Origin: Verrucomicrobiota bacterium
GTDB lineage: Bacteria; Verrucomicrobiota; Verrucomicrobiia; Methylacidiphilales; Verrucolacustridaceae
Length of the DNA stretch: 5,713 nucleotides
Direction of reading: 5' to 3'
Assembly (NCBI GenBank): GCA_016876055.1
Contig: VHDM01000068.1
Span: 1-5,713 of the forward strand
The position numbers and the translations under genes were made by a program. Positions 4,447 through 5,713 of the stretch are shown one piece after another. Below the pieces are notes generated by a model. It made no database searches. It was not told the origin of the DNA and saw nothing but the letters and a program-made list of their open reading frames with translations. Within the stretch, counting starts at the first letter, position 1; each line of letters opens with the position of its first letter.

Positions 4447-5713
4447 CTAATTCGAAATCTTCAGCCTTAAAAACGTCTTCGACCCGTTTCCGATCACCCT
4501 CACGGTCGTATTCTCGTAGCCTGAGCCCGTCGGAATGGTGGCGATTTCCTCCAAAGCTGCTGGGCTCCACCATCTAAGATCGCTGCTCGCCTGCACCTCA
4601 TACCTCACCCCGCCCACGATATACTGCCCGCCCATATAGGAACCTCCCGTCGGCCGGGTGTAGGTATACATCATCTCCACGCTCCCGCCCGGTCCGGGGC
4701 TTTGCGCCACGCCTAAACTTGGTTGAGCCAACGCGGCCGCCTGGGCAATTTCCGCCGGGCTGCTCGCCGGCCGCACCGTCGCCTGCCAGAGCTCTCCCCC
4801 GTCCCTCTGCACCACGCTGGTATCGACGGTGTAGCCCGGCTGGTTGAAGGACAGCTGATAGTTGTCACCGAATCGGATCCCGTTCTGAGCCCAGATCAGG
4901 TCAAAGGTGTGCCAGCTGCCCGAGACCGGCCCGGTATAGGCACCGATGAACATCAGGTTGACGATGCCGTCCAGCGTCGCCGCCCCGTTGCGAACAAAGA
5001 TCTGGTCGTACAGCGTCGTTCCTTCCGTTCCGCCCAGCTCCAAAAGCAACGAACTTCCATCGTCCCGCAAGGTGTAATCCCCAGCGGCAATATCCCACGC
5101 TCCCGGCGAACGCCCTGGTCCCCAGACAATATTACTCCCCGTGGCGGACCCGTTCTTGCCGGTAGCATCAGCCAACAAGGTGCCCGCCCCCTCGTCTAAT
5201 TTGTAGTAAGCCAGTAGCGAGGATTCGAACGGCGCCGATGCCGGGCCGGCTTTGTCCGCCAGAGATTGGGCGGAAGTCCGGAAACCGGAATAAATCCGGA
5301 TGTCATCCAACTGACCGCGGAATCCGGTTCCAAACATCATCGGCTGTGTGCTCCAGTTCATGTCGGACGTGAAATTAAAGGTGTTGCCCGGCACACCATC
5401 GGCAAAAAGCTGAACGGAAGAGGTGTACATGGCCATGGAGATATGGGTCCATTCTTGAGGATTCCCGAGGTCGACCGTGGCTACGGTGGAACCGCCGCTC
5501 GAAGGAGTCAATGTGGCTTTGACATTCGCAACGGTGCTGGAGGAGATAATCAAATCGATCGCCAACTCGGGCCTTCCGGAGGGATTGTTTTTGCTGACCA
5601 CGCGGTACGTACCCGGGCTAAGACCCGATGCCGGCTTGATCCAAAAATTCAGGGTCATGCCTACCGAGGGGACGGAAGGCATCGGCACGTTGATCACGGA
5701 GGCGGTCGACGTC
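4447..5713 (-). CDS. LamG-type (concanavalin A-like) surface or secreted repeat protein, C-terminal part (runs off the right edge)
   Basis: The frame is open from base 5713 to a stop at 4447, leaving 421 residues with no N-terminus. A GTG at 5697 lies inside a domain and is not the true start. Counting from the first full codon, residues 6-150 are most of a LamG/Laminin_G_3 domain: GMTLNFWIKPAS, then WTHISMAMY, then VQLFADG and FRGQLDDIRIYSGFR, the classic last strands. Residues 165-206 begin a second such module (LLAYYKLDEGAGTLLADATG) that is not completed. It passes into a segment, 207-270, with GSSLLLELGG, YDQIFVRNGAATLDG and SWHTFDLI, as in passenger-type beta-helix proteins of Verrucomicrobiota and Planctomycetota. 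The C-terminus (VRYEVQASSDLRWWSPA to TFLRLKISN) matches the ending usual in large secreted verrucomicrobial proteins; no PEP-CTERM anchor is seen. It probably binds polysaccharide or acts in adhesion, which is inferred from fold only. Confidence 0.82.
   Translation of the reverse strand, partial: TSTASVINVPMPSVPSVGMTLNFWIKPASGLSPGTYRVVSKNNPSGRPELAIDLIISSSTVANVKATLTPSSGGSTVATVDLGNPQEWTHISMAMYTSSVQLFADGVPGNTFNFTSDMNWSTQPMMFGTGFRGQLDDIRIYSGFRTSAQSLADKAGPASAPFESSLLAYYKLDEGAGTLLADATGKNGSATGSNIVWGPGRSPGAWDIAAGDYTLRDDGSSLLLELGGTEGTTLYDQIFVRNGAATLDGIVNLMFIGAYTGPVSGSWHTFDLIWAQNGIRFGDNYQLSFNQPGYTVDTSVVQRDGGELWQATVRPASSPAEIAQAAALAQPSLGVAQSPGPGGSVEMMYTYTRPTGGSYMGGQYIVGGVRYEVQASSDLRWWSPAALEEIATIPTGSGYENTTVRVIGNGSKTFLRLKISN

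Overview
The window is about 60% G+C and carries six protein-coding genes, two of them cut by the window edges. Several traits together suggest a member of the Verrucomicrobiota or a related PVC-group bacterium. These are a LamG-type repeat protein with the C-terminus usual in that phylum, a DUF2851 protein, a DUF2959-type coiled-coil protein, weak or absent Shine-Dalgarno sequences, and GTAG-headed REP-like palindromes. The phylum is inferred from gene content; no rRNA or other taxonomic marker is present.

Layout from left to right: (1) 1-187, minus strand, the N-terminus of an exported HtrA/DegP-type serine protease running off the left edge. (2) 275-1336, plus strand, divergent from it, a membrane-anchored protein with an unassigned beta-rich domain followed by a WCGPC thioredoxin/tryparedoxin-like domain. 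(3) 1373-2743, minus strand, convergent with (2), a DUF2851 protein. (4) 2899-3483, minus strand, an exported VanX/DdpX-type D-Ala-D-Ala dipeptidase with all key residues present. (5) 3718-4347, plus strand, divergent from (4), an exported coiled-coil protein resembling DUF2959. (6) 4447-5713, minus strand, convergent with (5), the C-terminal part of a large LamG-type protein whose N-terminus lies outside the window.

Five of the six products appear to act outside the cytoplasm: protease, thiol-disulfide protein, peptidoglycan dipeptidase, coiled-coil protein and surface protein. DUF2851 looks cytoplasmic. The theme is cell-envelope upkeep, but strand switches and gaps show that this is not a single operon. 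Only (4) and (3) could be co-transcribed, and a repeat element separates them.

The most interesting structure is non-coding. Two elements of exactly 85 bp (2810-2894 and 3587-3671) lie in the same orientation on either side of the dipeptidase gene. Each consists of two head-to-head REP-like hairpins, each preceded on its own strand by GTAG or GTGG. The hairpin arms differ between copies while pairing is kept. This is the architecture of BIMEs mobilised by RAYT (TnpA-REP) transposases. A 12-bp possible remnant lies just upstream of the htrA start. No CRISPR array, tRNA, rRNA, insertion sequence or clearly new multi-gene system was seen.
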